64,000 nt of DNA from positions 496,001-560,000 of the forward strand of contig CP067379.1 in NCBI GenBank assembly GCA_019565575.1, written 5' to 3'. A program made the translations under genes and the position numbers. Under the pieces are notes generated by a model, which did not search any database, had not been told where the DNA came from, and saw only the letters and a list, made by a program, of their open reading frames with translations. This DNA comes from Flavobacterium covae. GTDB taxonomy: Bacteria; Bacteroidota; Bacteroidia; Flavobacteriales; Flavobacteriaceae. Numbering within the stretch: the first letter of the stretch is position 1; the number at the start of each line of letters is the position of its first letter. This document shows positions 10,008 to 21,300 of this stretch, piece by piece.

Positions 10008-10242
10008 TTTTATACATTTTATAAACATAATAACCCGCGAAACCAACCAAAATGTAAGGAATTGCCATGAGGTAAACAATACCGTCATTTATTGCTTCTC
10101 CTTGTGCTACGTCTCCTGTACTTTCTAAGGATGCGCGACACATTGCACATTGCGCTTTAAATGTTATAGGAAATAAAACATGAGCTATAAAGAACAAAAT
10201 ATTTTTTATTCTTATATTTTTATCTTTTATTCTAACTAACAT
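9994..10242 (-). CDS. Small membrane protein of the oxidase cluster
   Basis: 82 residues with two hydrophobic segments (about 12-30 and 52-74) separated by a short loop with CAMCRASLES, a conserved-looking CxxC. It overlaps the DUF420 gene by 11 bases, so it is probably translationally coupled to it. Homologues sit at the end of cytochrome oxidase and SCO clusters in flavobacteria. The CxxC could bind metal or a thiol, but I do not know a function. Confidence 0.7.
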   Translation of the reverse strand: MLVRIKDKNIRIKNILFFIAHVLFPITFKAQCAMCRASLESTGDVAQGEAINDGIVYLMAIPYILVGFAGYYVYKMYKKKKS

Positions 10243-10772
10243 AATATGGAGAAATCATTAGATATACAATAACACCTGTTACTGCTACATAAAGCCATAA
10301 AGGAAATGCCCATTTAGCAATTATTTTATGACGATCAAAATTTCCAGCTAATGCCCTTACGTATGTTATCAAAACAATTGGAATGATTGCTATTGAAAGT
10401 GCAATATGTGTAATTAAAATAAAAAAGTAGATTGATCTCATGATCCCAACGCCACCATAGGGTGTTGACTCCGCGGTCATGTGATAAGCTACATACATTC
10501 CTAAAAAGGCTACAGAACAAATTATGGCTAACTTCATTAATTTTTCATGTAAGGTTTGGTTTCCCTTTTTTTATAGACACCACTGAGCAAACTAAAAGTA
10601 TAGCTGTTAAACCATTAATTGTGGCATAAATTGGAGGTAGAAAAGTTAAAGGCTTTACATCAAATCCAAAATCTTTTAATTTAACTTTAAACAACAAAGC
10701 TACCACTAAAGGAATAGCAACCGATAAAATGGTAATCCATACATTGTATTTCTTTTCTATATTATTTTCCAT
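10232..10772 (-). CDS. DUF420 domain membrane protein, one frameshift
   Basis: About 179 residues after repair, with four or five predicted membrane helices; the family is found with heme-copper oxidase and SCO genes and is suspected to assist oxidase assembly. The two halves (N-terminal part from 10772, C-terminal part to 10232) are in different frames. One surplus base near 10548-10552 gives KPNLT-stop instead of KPNLHEKLMKLAII. Diagnostic C-terminal text: MYVAYHMTAESTPYGG and AVTGVIVYLMISPYY. It lies 28 bases after the SCO gene. Confidence 0.85.
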
Positions 10773-10800
10773 ATTATTTATTATTCAAATTATGCTATAT

Positions 10801-11484
10801 TTATTCTGCTAACAATTTTGATATATCTTGTTTAATTTGTTTAATTCCTTCTGGTTTTAACCCATCATAATAGACTATAGGATTACCATAGTTGTCTTTA
10901 CGACATCTTATTTTCCCTTCTTTATCTATTAAAGCAAACATCCCCGAATGTTCAAAACCTCCACTTACTTTTTTATTTTGTCCTACATATAAATTAAATC
11001 CTTTTTGAGCTAAATTGTATATTTTGTCTTGATCTCCTGTCAAAAAATGCCAATTCATTCCTTTTAAATTCAATCTTTCCGCATGATCTTTCAAAACTTT
11101 TTGAGTATCTGTTTCAGGATTAATAGTAATAGAAGCAATTCCAAAATTAGCATTGGAAGCAAAACTATCTTGTATTAGTTTCATATTACGATTCATAATA
11201 GGACAAATAGTAGGACAAGTGGTAAAGAAAAACTCTACAACAAAAACTTTTCCTTTATAGGTTTCATTTGAAATTGTCTTTCCCTCTTGATTCTCTAAAG
11301 AAAATTTAGGTGCGGAACCCACTGTAAACAGATCACTTTTACCAACTCCTTGATCGACTATTGTACTCAAACGATCTCCTTTTACGACTTCCCCTTCTTT
11401 AATTCTTTTTATAATCTTTGGAATAAAAATAATTCCAAAAACTAAAACAATAAAACTAATCCCTATGTATGATTTATTCTTCAT
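10801..11484 (-). CDS. SCO1/SenC family copper chaperone for cytochrome oxidase
   Basis: 227 residues: one N-terminal membrane anchor (about 5-25) and a periplasmic thioredoxin fold. The copper-binding CxxxC is C90-P-T-I-C94, in FFFTTCPTICPIMN. The partner histidine is in GGFEHSGMFALID near residue 178. It delivers copper to the CuA site of subunit II or reduces it. It overlaps the upstream thioredoxin-like gene by 11 bases, so they are coupled. Confidence 0.92.
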   Translation of the reverse strand: MKNKSYIGISFIVLVFGIIFIPKIIKRIKEGEVVKGDRLSTIVDQGVGKSDLFTVGSAPKFSLENQEGKTISNETYKGKVFVVEFFFTTCPTICPIMNRNMKLIQDSFASNANFGIASITINPETDTQKVLKDHAERLNLKGMNWHFLTGDQDKIYNLAQKGFNLYVGQNKKVSGGFEHSGMFALIDKEGKIRCRKDNYGNPIVYYDGLKPEGIKQIKQDISKLLAE

Positions 11485-12175
11485 AACTAATTATTATAAT
11501 CTTATTTTTTTCGTGTAAACGAAAATCTTCTTTATTCTTGTTTCTTTTTAGAGCTAAACGATACTCTCTTAAAAGAATTTTAATATCGTCCATCATTTCA
11601 TTATGTAAATCAGCAGCAGAAGTAGTATTATAACTTTCACGATATTCTTCTATTCCTTCTTTATTTTTCCCTATACGTCCTCTGTGATTAATATCTTTAT
11701 CTAAAATAAATACTTCTGAAGTTGCACAATCATTATTTAGTTTACCTCTAAGTTTAAATGAATCATAGTAAGTTTGAATCTCCGATTTAGATGCAAAAAC
11801 AATATGATAACCTGACATATTTTCTGTAAATCCTTTTAATTTATCAAACAGTTCTTTAACTTGATTTTGACTTCCATCAACAGCTAAAAAGACTACTTGA
11901 AAATCTTTAAACCCAACATATTTATCATAAATTTTTTGATTAAAATTAAAAATATTCCCTTGCACACTCTTAATATCACTTCCTAAAAACCCTATAACTG
12001 TTATTTTGCCCTTTAATGTTACGTTCTTTTTTTCTAAACTTTTCCAATTAGGTAAATCAAGGTTATTTTTTGAAATAGTAGGCAAAAACAGTTGATTATG
12101 TGTAGCCGAGGCAAAAATCAAGTAAATAATAATTGGTAAGACCAATAATATTATAAGTATTATTTTTTTCTTCAT
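11474..12175 (-). CDS. Membrane-anchored thioredoxin-like protein of the oxidase cluster
   Basis: About 233 residues if started at MKKKIILIILL. The frame extends eight codons upstream (to 12199), but the start just before the membrane helix is better. After the helix the order resembles a peroxiredoxin/SCO-like fold: KITVIGFLGSDI where the active CxxC would be, FQVVFLAVDGSQ, and HIVFASKSEI. The catalytic cysteines are absent (a lone Cys is in NNDCATSEVF), so it is probably not a redox enzyme. Position between subunit IV and SCO suggests an oxidase-assembly role. No firm family name is claimed. Confidence 0.7.
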   Translation of the reverse strand: MKKKIILIILLVLPIIIYLIFASATHNQLFLPTISKNNLDLPNWKSLEKKNVTLKGKITVIGFLGSDIKSVQGNIFNFNQKIYDKYVGFKDFQVVFLAVDGSQNQVKELFDKLKGFTENMSGYHIVFASKSEIQTYYDSFKLRGKLNNDCATSEVFILDKDINHRGRIGKNKEGIEEYRESYNTTSAADLHNEMMDDIKILLREYRLALKRNKNKEDFRLHEKNKIIIISYEE

Positions 12176-12208
12176 AAAAGGAATTTTGTGAGTATACAAA
12201 AATAAAAA

Positions 12209-12230
12209 AATCCCGACGCAAATCGGGATT
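12209..12230. terminator. Hairpin within the oxidase cluster
   Basis: Arms AATCCCGA (12209-12216) and TCGGGATT (12223-12230) around a 6-base loop, flanked by an A-run on one side and TCTTT on the other. It lies between subunit IV and the thioredoxin-like gene, so it could attenuate transcription from the oxidase subunits into the assembly genes. Confidence 0.75.
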
Positions 12231-12250
12231 CTTTATGAATTAATATGTTG

Positions 12251-12601
12251 TTAAAAATTCCACTTTATGGTCGAATTTTTGAACACCCCAAATACATAAT
12301 CAGCCTCAACTAATAAGATAAAAACTAAATATATGATTAAGAATACTAATGGTGCTACTATAGACCAACGTAAAGAAGAAACTTCTCCTTCAAGGTGCAT
12401 GAATGACCACATAATTCCGTATGCTTTAGCTACTGTTAAGATAATGAAAATCCAATTAAGTAAATTCGTACCTAAAACATTTGTAAAATAAAGTGAATGA
12501 GGTTTATAAATACCCAAAACAACTTCTATAATTGTTATAACAGAAAGTATTCCAAAAACTTTCCAAATTTTTCCCGCGTTCGATTCGTGTGCGTGTCCCA
12601 T
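12251..12601 (-). CDS. Cytochrome c oxidase subunit IV family protein
   Basis: 116 residues with three membrane helices (about 14-32, 42-62, 78-100), matching the prokaryotic COX4/CyoD-like family; it supports assembly of subunits I-III in the inner membrane. The VAKAYGIMWSFMHLEGE segment in the middle helix is typical of Bacteroidota members. It follows subunit III by 16 bases on the same strand. Confidence 0.87.
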   Translation of the reverse strand: MGHAHESNAGKIWKVFGILSVITIIEVVLGIYKPHSLYFTNVLGTNLLNWIFIILTVAKAYGIMWSFMHLEGEVSSLRWSIVAPLVFLIIYLVFILLVEADYVFGVFKNSTIKWNF

Positions 12602-12617
12602 AATCTTACTTTTTTTA

Positions 12618-13604
12618 TTATACTAAGTAGAAGAATGTAAATACAAACACCCAAACTAAATCTACGAAGTGCCAGTATAAACCTACTTTTTCAACCATTT
12701 CATAACTTCCTCTTCTTTCATAAGTACCTAAAAGTACATTAAAGAATATAATGATGTTGATAATAACACCTGAAAATACGTGGAAACCGTGGAATCCAGT
12801 AATGAAGAAGAAGAAATCAGCAAACAATTTATTTCCGTACTCGTTTTGCTTTAAATTAGCACCTTCAACTACTGACTTAGCCCCTTCTAACCTTTTTAAA
12901 GACTCTTCACGAGTTAAAACAATTTTTTGTTTAGTTTCTGGATTTACTTTTTCAGAACGAATTAATAAATTTTGATTTGCTTTAAATCCTTCTACTACTT
13001 CTGCAACCGACACAGAAGTCAGAGCTGATTCGCTCACAAACCACAAACCTTTATTACTTGTGTGTTGTGTTCTTTCTTCTGGTAACTGCAATGCAAACTC
13101 ATGCAAAGCTACACGTTTGCCATCTTTATCAACAAATTGCAAAATAGACCCGCCTTTAGTTTCTATTGCACCATATTCTCCTTTGATAAAATTTTTCCAT
13201 TCCCAAGCTTGAGAGCCAACGAATATAAAACCTCCAACAATGGTAAGAAACATATAGATTGCTACTTTATCTTTTTTCATTTGGTGACCTGCATCAACAG
13301 CTAATACCATAGTTACAGATGAAAAAATTAAGATAAAAGTCATCAATGCTACATAATACATTGGAGCAGGCACTCCATGCATAAATGGGAAGTGAGTAAA
13401 CACTTCATCGGCCAAAGGCCAAGTTTCGATAAATTTAAATCTTGAAAAACCGTAAGAAGCAAGGAATCCAGAGAAAGTTAAAGCATCCGAAACGATGAAG
13501 AACCACATCATCATTTTACCATAGCTTGCTTTCATAGGCTCGTTTCCGCCGCCCCAAACTTTACCTTCAGTACTTGTAGTAACTGTCGTTGCCATAGAAT
13601 TCAT
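12618..13604 (-). CDS. Cytochrome c oxidase subunit III with long extramembrane insertion
   Basis: Heme-copper oxidase subunit III: helices at both ends, the GFHGFHVFSGVI histidine-rich helix and the final VGLYWHFVDLVWVFVFTFFYLV. At 328 residues it is longer than the usual ~200-260. The excess is a hydrophilic insert of roughly 100 residues (~135-235) between membrane helices, seen in flavobacterial members. The start is either MNSMATT (13604) or the inner MATT (13595). It is the second of two adjacent subunit III genes. Confidence 0.9.
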   Translation of the reverse strand: MNSMATTVTTSTEGKVWGGGNEPMKASYGKMMMWFFIVSDALTFSGFLASYGFSRFKFIETWPLADEVFTHFPFMHGVPAPMYYVALMTFILIFSSVTMVLAVDAGHQMKKDKVAIYMFLTIVGGFIFVGSQAWEWKNFIKGEYGAIETKGGSILQFVDKDGKRVALHEFALQLPEERTQHTSNKGLWFVSESALTSVSVAEVVEGFKANQNLLIRSEKVNPETKQKIVLTREESLKRLEGAKSVVEGANLKQNEYGNKLFADFFFFITGFHGFHVFSGVIINIIIFFNVLLGTYERRGSYEMVEKVGLYWHFVDLVWVFVFTFFYLV

Positions 13605-13638
13605 TTTAAAAAGTTGTCAAATTTACATTTTTTATTTT

Positions 13639-14216
13639 TTATACGAAATATAAAAACAGAAACAAATATACCCAAAGAAAATCTAAAAAGTGCCAAAACA
13701 TCGCACCAAGCTCTATTCCAGAGGTTTGAGTAGAATTATATTTTTGTTTATAATGATTATAAATTATAATTAATAGTGAAATTACACCTGCAAAAGGTGA
13801 ACTAAATGCAACAACGTTAACATATAAAGGAAAGAAGTAGTTACCGTACTTTCGCTACCTGTAAAATAATATCCCATTGCTACAATTTGGCTAAACCCTG
13901 TAAACTGCAAAAACACAAACACTAGTCCTAAAACCAAAGTTAAACCCAAGTATAAAGACACCTTAGCACGATTATCTTTTCGTATAGCTAATTTCGCCAA
14001 ATGAATTGTTACACTACTTAAAATAATTACAACAGTACTAATCATAAAAGCAGGAGGCAATACCATATCATGTACCCAATCCTTACGAGAAGCACTAACT
14101 AAATAAGCACTAGTAAGACCCGCAAACATCATAAACATACTTAGCATCCCAAACAACAGGATTAATTTATAAGAGCGAACTTTTTTTTGTTTTTCTTCTT
14201 GTATGGTAATTTCCAT
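13639..14216 (-). CDS. Second cytochrome c oxidase subunit III gene, one frameshift
   Basis: About 192 residues after repair, with five predicted helices. The straight frame ends at 13782 (HLVHLLQV). Restoring one T in a T4 tract (plus-strand A at 13792-13795) gives HLVHLFAGVISLL and the diagnostic MFWHFLDFLWVYLFLFLYFV, with the stop at 13639-13641. It is the short version of subunit III, located directly upstream of the long one. Its start overlaps the last base of the cyoE span. Confidence 0.88.
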
Positions 14217-15122
14217 TATCTTAAAAATTTATCTAAAACATATACTATTTGCAATAGTGAGATATAGGTTACACTCACCAACATTAAACTCTTAGCAGCT
14301 TTTGGCGTTTGTTGTTGATACAATTTGACTGCGTATAAAAGCATCCACCCCCCCATAGCCAATACTAACAAAGCTGACAAATCAGACAAGTATAATTGTC
14401 CTGTATAACCAAAACTTGGCAAAACAGAAGCAACTACCAACCAAATTGTATACAAAATAATTTGCATGGCGGTTGACTTATCACGACTACCTGTTGGCAA
14501 CATAAAGAAACCACCTTTTTCATAATCATCAAACAAAAACCATCCTATAGACCAAAAATGAGGAAATTGCCAAAAAAACTGAATTAAAAACAATGTTCCT
14601 GCCTCGATACCAAACTCATTAGTAGCTGCAACCCAACCTAACATAAAAGGAATTGCTCCTGGAAACGCTCCCACAAAAACAGACAAAGGAGTCTTTGTTT
14701 TCATAGGCGTGTACATGCTTGTATATAAAAAAATAGAAACAGCACCAAACATAGCTGATTTCTCATTAATATTATACAAAACAACAACTCCTAAAACTGC
14801 CAAGATAGTTGCTATAAAAAAAGCTTTTTTTACAGACATCCTTCCTGGAAGGAATAGGTCTATTTTTAGTACGATCCATCAAAACATCTAAATCTTTCTC
14901 TATAATTTGATTGTAAGCATTAGAAGCTCCCACCATACAGTAGCCTCCTATTGCCAACATAACAAGAGTAATCATTGTACTTTGATTAATTTCTTCTACC
15001 CCAAGCATAAAACCAGCTAAAGAAGAAAAAACAACACTCACAGCCAAACCTGCTTTTGTTATTTCTTTAAAATCAAGTAAAAAAGTTTTTAATGATAAAG
15101 ACATCTTATGAGTAGTACTCAA
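14216..15122 (-). CDS. cyoE: Protoheme IX farnesyltransferase, one frameshift
   Basis: Converts heme b to heme o for the oxidase, in the inner membrane; about 301 residues with eight or nine helices. The prenyl-diphosphate-binding Asp motif is in NQIIEKDLDVLMDRTKNRP. Directly after it the frame breaks: the coding strand reads ATT CCT TCC AGG, where ATT CCT TCA GGA AGG ATG is expected (CTGGAAG on the plus strand at 14845-14851). Beyond it the second half continues normally (AFPGAIPFMLGW, QFFWQFPHFWSIGW). It heads the oxidase cluster. Confidence 0.92.
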
Positions 15123-15276
15123 AATAAAAATTTTAAAAATCGCGACAAAGATACATTTTAGTTTAGAAGTATAAAAATCTAATCAAGTTTAATTACAAAG
15201 AAATCTAATTAACTTTATCTTTATTTATTTTCAAAAAACAACCCGCCATTCTTAATAAAAATACACTTATTAGAAA

Positions 15277-15335
15277 GTTTTCTACAAAATAACCACAAAA
15301 AAACTATTAATTTTACAAAATAAAAATATAAAAAA
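15277..15335 (+). promoter_or_regulatory. Adhesin leader element, copy 1
   Basis: The ~57 bases before the ATG of adhesin 1 are nearly repeated at 38196-38253, ahead of adhesin 2, including the shared core CTATTAATTTTAC and ATAAAAATA. Conservation in otherwise unrelated AT-rich DNA suggests a promoter or leader shared by both loci. No clean TAnnTTTG box is seen in it. Confidence 0.5.
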
Positions 15336-15336
15336 A

Positions 15337-18300
15337 ATGAAAGCCCCTAATCTTAAGACATTAATCATTTTTACATACTTATTTTTAAGTTCTTTTTTCC
15401 TAACCTAACATCTGCACAAGTTCCAGATGCAGGCAAGGCTACAACAGGTAGTGGACTTTATAAAGATCGTATATTTTGGTTAAATTGGGATCTTAATAAG
15501 GACGGCGCTGGAGGTGATTTGATTACTAACGGATCCTCAAGAACTTTCACTTCTCCCGCAGGTGTTCTTTATCAAGCCACAATATCAAACGTTACAGGCA
15601 CCCCAAAATCCAGCAATTCTTATGATTATTCAGGAAATAACTTCCCTAGTGGTTATGGAAATATTGGAGGAAATACTGGAGCTGGTAACATTGTAGGTAT
15701 AAACAACGGGTGTAATGCTTGTACTTCTACTTTCAGAATTACCATAACAGCCAATTATCCAAATGGCATATCGGGTAATGTGGCCGCATTTGTCATAGGA
15801 GGAACAGAAACACTAGCTAGTACTAGCGAATTCTATCAAATTACAGTCCCTTCAGGAACCGTAAGATACTTAGATAAGTATATAAAAAATGACAATTGGA
15901 CTAACTCATCCATCCGACTAGACGTTTCAAATTCAGGTCGAACTATTAAAGTTACCAATCCTGGAACTGGAGATAGTAGAGGTGACGCTTTATTAATTGC
16001 TGAAGATGTTCCCTATATAGACGCTCAAGTAAAAGGAGGTGGTGGGCAACATTTTGGCATTGGATTTATAGAGGATCTGGATTACTCAGATGCTCCTAAC
16101 TCGTACGGAAAAGCTACTCATATAGTAAACAATTCTATCCAAGGAGGAACTTTTTCCTCACCTAGTCTAAATACCTTAAGCACAACAACCAACGTATTAG
16201 ACACACAAAAAGGTTCTTTTGTAAGCCCAAATTTAATTCTTGGTACTAATATAGATGTTGAAAGCAACTATAACCCCGTAACTAATGGTACTATACCTAA
16301 TACAGATGACATCACTGGAATTGATGATGAAGATGGTATACAAGATATTAACTGGTCTACATGTACAGGAACCGTATTTGTAAAAAACACCACTGCCAGT
16401 TTAGCTTATTTAAATTTATGGATAGATGCTAATTCAAATGGTATTTTTGATAACAACGAAAACACAAATGCTATAATTCCTTCCAGGCACAAACGGAAAT
16501 ATAAATGTCCCTTTAAATCCAATTAGTGGACTTACTTCTGGTAATAGTTACTATGCCCGATTAAGATTATCCACTACTCAAAATCTTTCTCCTTCTGGCT
16601 TTGCTGCTGATGGAGAAGCTGAAGATCATTGGGTAAATATTACAAAAACAACATTAACCACTAATCCTCTTACTTCCTGCGTTGGTTCACCTATAATCTT
16701 CTCTTCTATTTCAGGAATGCTTAGTTATAACTGGACTGGACCAAATGGTTTTACATCAAATCAACAAAACCCAATAATCGCAAATAGTAATACTAGCCAT
16801 AATGGTATCTATACACTTGTCGTTACAACACCTGGAGGCTGTACTATATCAGATTCAACGAATGTAATAGTCAACCCATTGCCAGCAGCTCCTATTATAT
16901 CAAGTATAACACAACCTAGCTGCAATGTTTCTACAGGAAGTGTTAGTTTCAATAATTTACCTGCATCTGGCACATGGACTGTAACAGCTTCACCTGGTGG
17001 CACTAGCATAACAGGTTCTGGAAGTAATGCAATTTTTAGTGGTCTAACAGGAAATAACACCTATACTTTTACTGTCACTAATTCTAATGGATGTACCTCT
17101 ACTGCAAGTGCACAGGTTCTTATCAATACACAACCTGCAACGCCTAATGCGCCATTAGCGGGGGCTGTTACACAACCTACTTGTGCTACTGCTACGGGTA
17201 GTTTTCAAATTATGGGCTATAATTCTAATAGTGTCTATAATTTTAGTCCTGCGGTTTTGAATATCTCAGCAACGGGGGTTGTTACGGCTAATGCGGGTAC
17301 TTATACTTTCACAGAAACCAATGCGGCGGGATGTACCTCTGCTGCAAGTGCACAGGTTCTTATCAATGCACAACCTGCAACGCCTAATGCGCCATTAGCG
17401 GGGGCTGTTACACAACCTACTTGTGCTACTGCTACGGGTAGTTTTCAAATTATGGGCTATAATTCTAATAGTGTCTATAATTTTAGTCCTGCGGTTTTGA
17501 ATATCTCAGCAACGGGGGTTGTTACGGCTAATGCGGGTACTTATACTTTCACAGAAACCAATGCGGCGGGATGTACCTCTGCTGTAAGTGCACAGGTTCT
17601 TATCAATGCACAACCTGCAACGCCTAATGCGCCATTAGCGGGGGCTGTTACACAACCTACTTGTGCTACTGCTACGGGTAGTTTTCAAATTATGGGCTAT
17701 AATTCTAATAGTGTCTATAATTTTAGTCCTGCGGTTTTGAATATCTCAGCAACGGGGGTTGTTACGGCTAATGCGGGTACTTATACTTTCACAGAAACCA
17801 ATGCGGCGGGATGTACCTCTGCTGCAAGTGCACAGGTTCTTATCAATGCACAACCTGCAACGCCTAATGCGCCATTAGCGGGGGCTGTTACACAACCTAC
17901 TTGTGCTACTGCTACGGGTAGTTTTCAAATTATGGGCTATAATTCTAATAGTGTCTATAATTTTAGTCCTGCGGTTTTGAATATCTCGGCAACGGGGGTT
18001 GTTACGGCTAATGCGGGTACTTATACTTTCACAGAAACCAATGCGGCGGGATGTACCTCTGCTGTAAGTGCACAGGTTCTTATCAATGCACAACCTGCAA
18101 CGCCTAATGCGCCATTAGCGGGGGCTGTTACACAACCTACTTGTGCTACTGCTACGGGTAGTTTTCAAATTATGGGCTATAATTCTAATAGTGTCTATAA
18201 TTTTAGTCCTGCGGTTTTGAATATCTCAGCAACGGGGGTTGTTACGGCTAATGCGGGTACTTATACTTTCACAGAAACCAATGCGGCGGGATGTACCTCT

Positions 18301-21300
18301 GCTGTAAGTGCACAGGTTCTTATCAATGCACAACCTGCAACGCCTAATGCGCCATTAGCGGGGGCTGTTACACAACCTACTTGTGCTACTGCTACGGGTA
18401 GTTTTCAAATTATGGGCTATAATTCTAATAGTGTCTATAATTTTAGTCCTGCGGTTTTGAATATCTCAGCAACGGGGGTTGTTACGGCTAATGCGGGTAC
18501 TTATACTTTCACAGAAACCAATGCGGCGGGATGTACCTCTGCTGCAAGTGCACAGGTTCTTATCAATGCACAACCTGCAACGCCTAATGCGCCATTAGCG
18601 GGGGCTGTTACACAACCTACTTGTGCTACTGCTACGGGTAGTTTTCAAATTATGGGCTATAATTCTAATAGTGTCTATAATTTTAGTCCTGCGGTTTTGA
18701 ATATCTCAGCAACGGGGGTTGTTACGGCTAATGCGGGTACTTATACTTTTACGGAAACAAATGCGGCGGGATGTACCTCTGCTGTAAGTGCACAGGTTCT
18801 TATCAATGCACAACCTGCAACGCCTAATGCGCCATTAGCGGGGGCTGTTACACAACCTACTTGTGCTACTGCTACGGGTAGTTTTCAAATTATGGGCTAT
18901 AATTCTAATAGTGTCTATAATTTTAGTCCTGCGGTTTTGAATATCTCAGCAACGGGGGTTGTTACGGCTAATGCGGGTACTTATACTTTTACGGAAACAA
19001 ATGCGGCGGGATGTACCTCTGCTGCAAGTGCACAGGTTCTTATCAATGCACAACCTGCAACGCCTAATGCGCCATTAGCGGGGGCTGTTACACAACCTAC
19101 TTGTGCTACTGCTACGGGTAGTTTTCAAATTATGGGCTATAATTCTAATAGTGTCTATAATTTTAATCCTGCGGTTTTGAATATCTCGGCAACGGGGGTT
19201 GTTACGGCTAATGCGGGTACTTATACTTTTACGGAAACCAATGCGGCGGGATGTACCTCTGCTGTAAGTGCACAGGTTCTTATCAATGCACAACCTGCAA
19301 CGCCTAATGCGCCATTAGCGGGGGCTGTTACACAACCTACTTGTGCTACTGCTACGGGTAGTTTTCAAATTATGGGCTATAATTCTAATAGTGTCTATAA
19401 TTTTAATCCTGCGGTTTTGAATATCTCAGCAACGGGGGTTGTTACGGCTAATGCGGGCACTTATACTTTTACGGAAACCAATGCGGCGGGATGTACCTCT
19501 ACTGCAAGTGCACAGGTTCTTATCAATGCGCAACCTGCAACGCCTAATGCGCCATTAGCGGGGGCTGTTACACAACCTACTTGTGCTACTGCTACGGGTA
19601 GTTTTCAAATTATGGGCTATAATTCTAATAGTGTCTATAATTTTAATCCTGCGGTTTTGAATATCTCAGCAACGGGGGTTGTTACGGCTAATGCGGGTAC
19701 TTATACTTTTACGGAAACAAATGCGGCGGGATGTACCTCTGCTGCAAGTGCACAGGTTCTTATCAATGCACAACCTGCAACGCCTAATGCGCCATTAGCG
19801 GGGGCTGTTACACAACCTACTTGTGCTACTGCTACGGGTAGTTTTCAAATTATGGGCTATAATTCTAATAGTGTCTATAATTTTAATCCTGCGGTTTTGA
19901 ATATCTCGGCAACGGGGGTTGTTACGGCTAATGCGGGTACTTATACTTTTACGGAAACCAATGCGGCGGGATGTACCTCTGCTGTAAGTGCACAGGTTCT
20001 TATCAATGCACAACCTGCAACGCCTAATGCGCCATTAGCGGGGGCTGTTACACAACCTACTTGTGCTACTGCTACGGGTAGTTTTCAAATTATGGGCTAT
20101 AATTCTAATAGTGTCTATAATTTTAATCCTGCGGTTTTGAATATCTCAGCAACGGGGGTTGTTACGGCTAATGCGGGCACTTATACTTTTACGGAAACCA
20201 ATGCGGCGGGATGTACCTCTACTGCAAGTGCACAGGTTCTTATCAATGCGCAACCTGCAACGCCTAATGCGCCATTAGCGGGGGCTGTTACACAACCTAC
20301 TTGTGCTACTGCTACGGGTAGTTTTCAAATTATGGGCTATAATTCTAATAGTGTCTATAATTTTAGTCCTGCGGTTTTGAATATCTCAGCAACGGGGGTT
20401 GTTACGGCTAATGCGGGTACTTATACTTTTACGGAAACAAATGCGGCGGGATGTACCTCTACTGCAAGTGCACAGGTTATTGTCAATGCGCAACCTGCAA
20501 CGCCTAATGCGCCATTAGCGGGGGCTGTTACACAACCTACTTGTGCTACTGCTACGGGTAGTTTTCAAATTATGGGCTATAATTCTAATAGTGTCTATAA
20601 TTTTAGTCCTGCGGTTTTGAATATCTCAGCAACGGGGGTTGTTACGGCTAATGCGGGTACTTATACTTTCACAGAAACCAATGCGGCGGGATGTACCTCT
20701 GCTGTAAGTGCACAGGTTCTTATCAATGCACAACCTGCAACGCCTAATGCGCCATTAGCGGGGGCTGTTACACAACCTACTTGTGCTACTGCTACGGGTA
20801 GTTTTCAAATTATGGGCTATAATTCTAATAGTGTCTATAATTTTAGTCCTGCGGTTTTGAATATCTCAGCAACGGGGGTTGTTACGGCTAATGCGGGTAC
20901 TTATACTTTTACGGAAACAAATGCGGCGGGATGTACCTCTACTGCAAGTGCACAGGTTCTTATCAATGCACAACCTGCAACGCCTACCCCCCTACAGCTA
21001 CAACATTACAACCTACTTGTACACTATCAACAGGTACCATTACCTTTACTACACAAACGGATGTAGAATACAGTATTAATAACGGAACAAGTTATCAAGC
21101 CAGCAACGTATTTAGCGGATTAAATCCTGCTACCTATACCTTACGAGTACGAAGTACTACTGATAACACCTGTACTGCACAAGCTGCTACAACTATTACT
21201 ATTAATACACAACCAGTAACACCATCAGCCCCTATAACAGGAGCTATTACACAACCAAACTGTATCACTTCAACAGGAAGTGTTACTTTAAATGGTTTAC

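Noticed and set aside
17101-20986. Direct repeats that could suggest a CRISPR array
   Set aside because: Units are 240 nt, contiguous and in-frame coding with no unique spacers; no cas genes are near.
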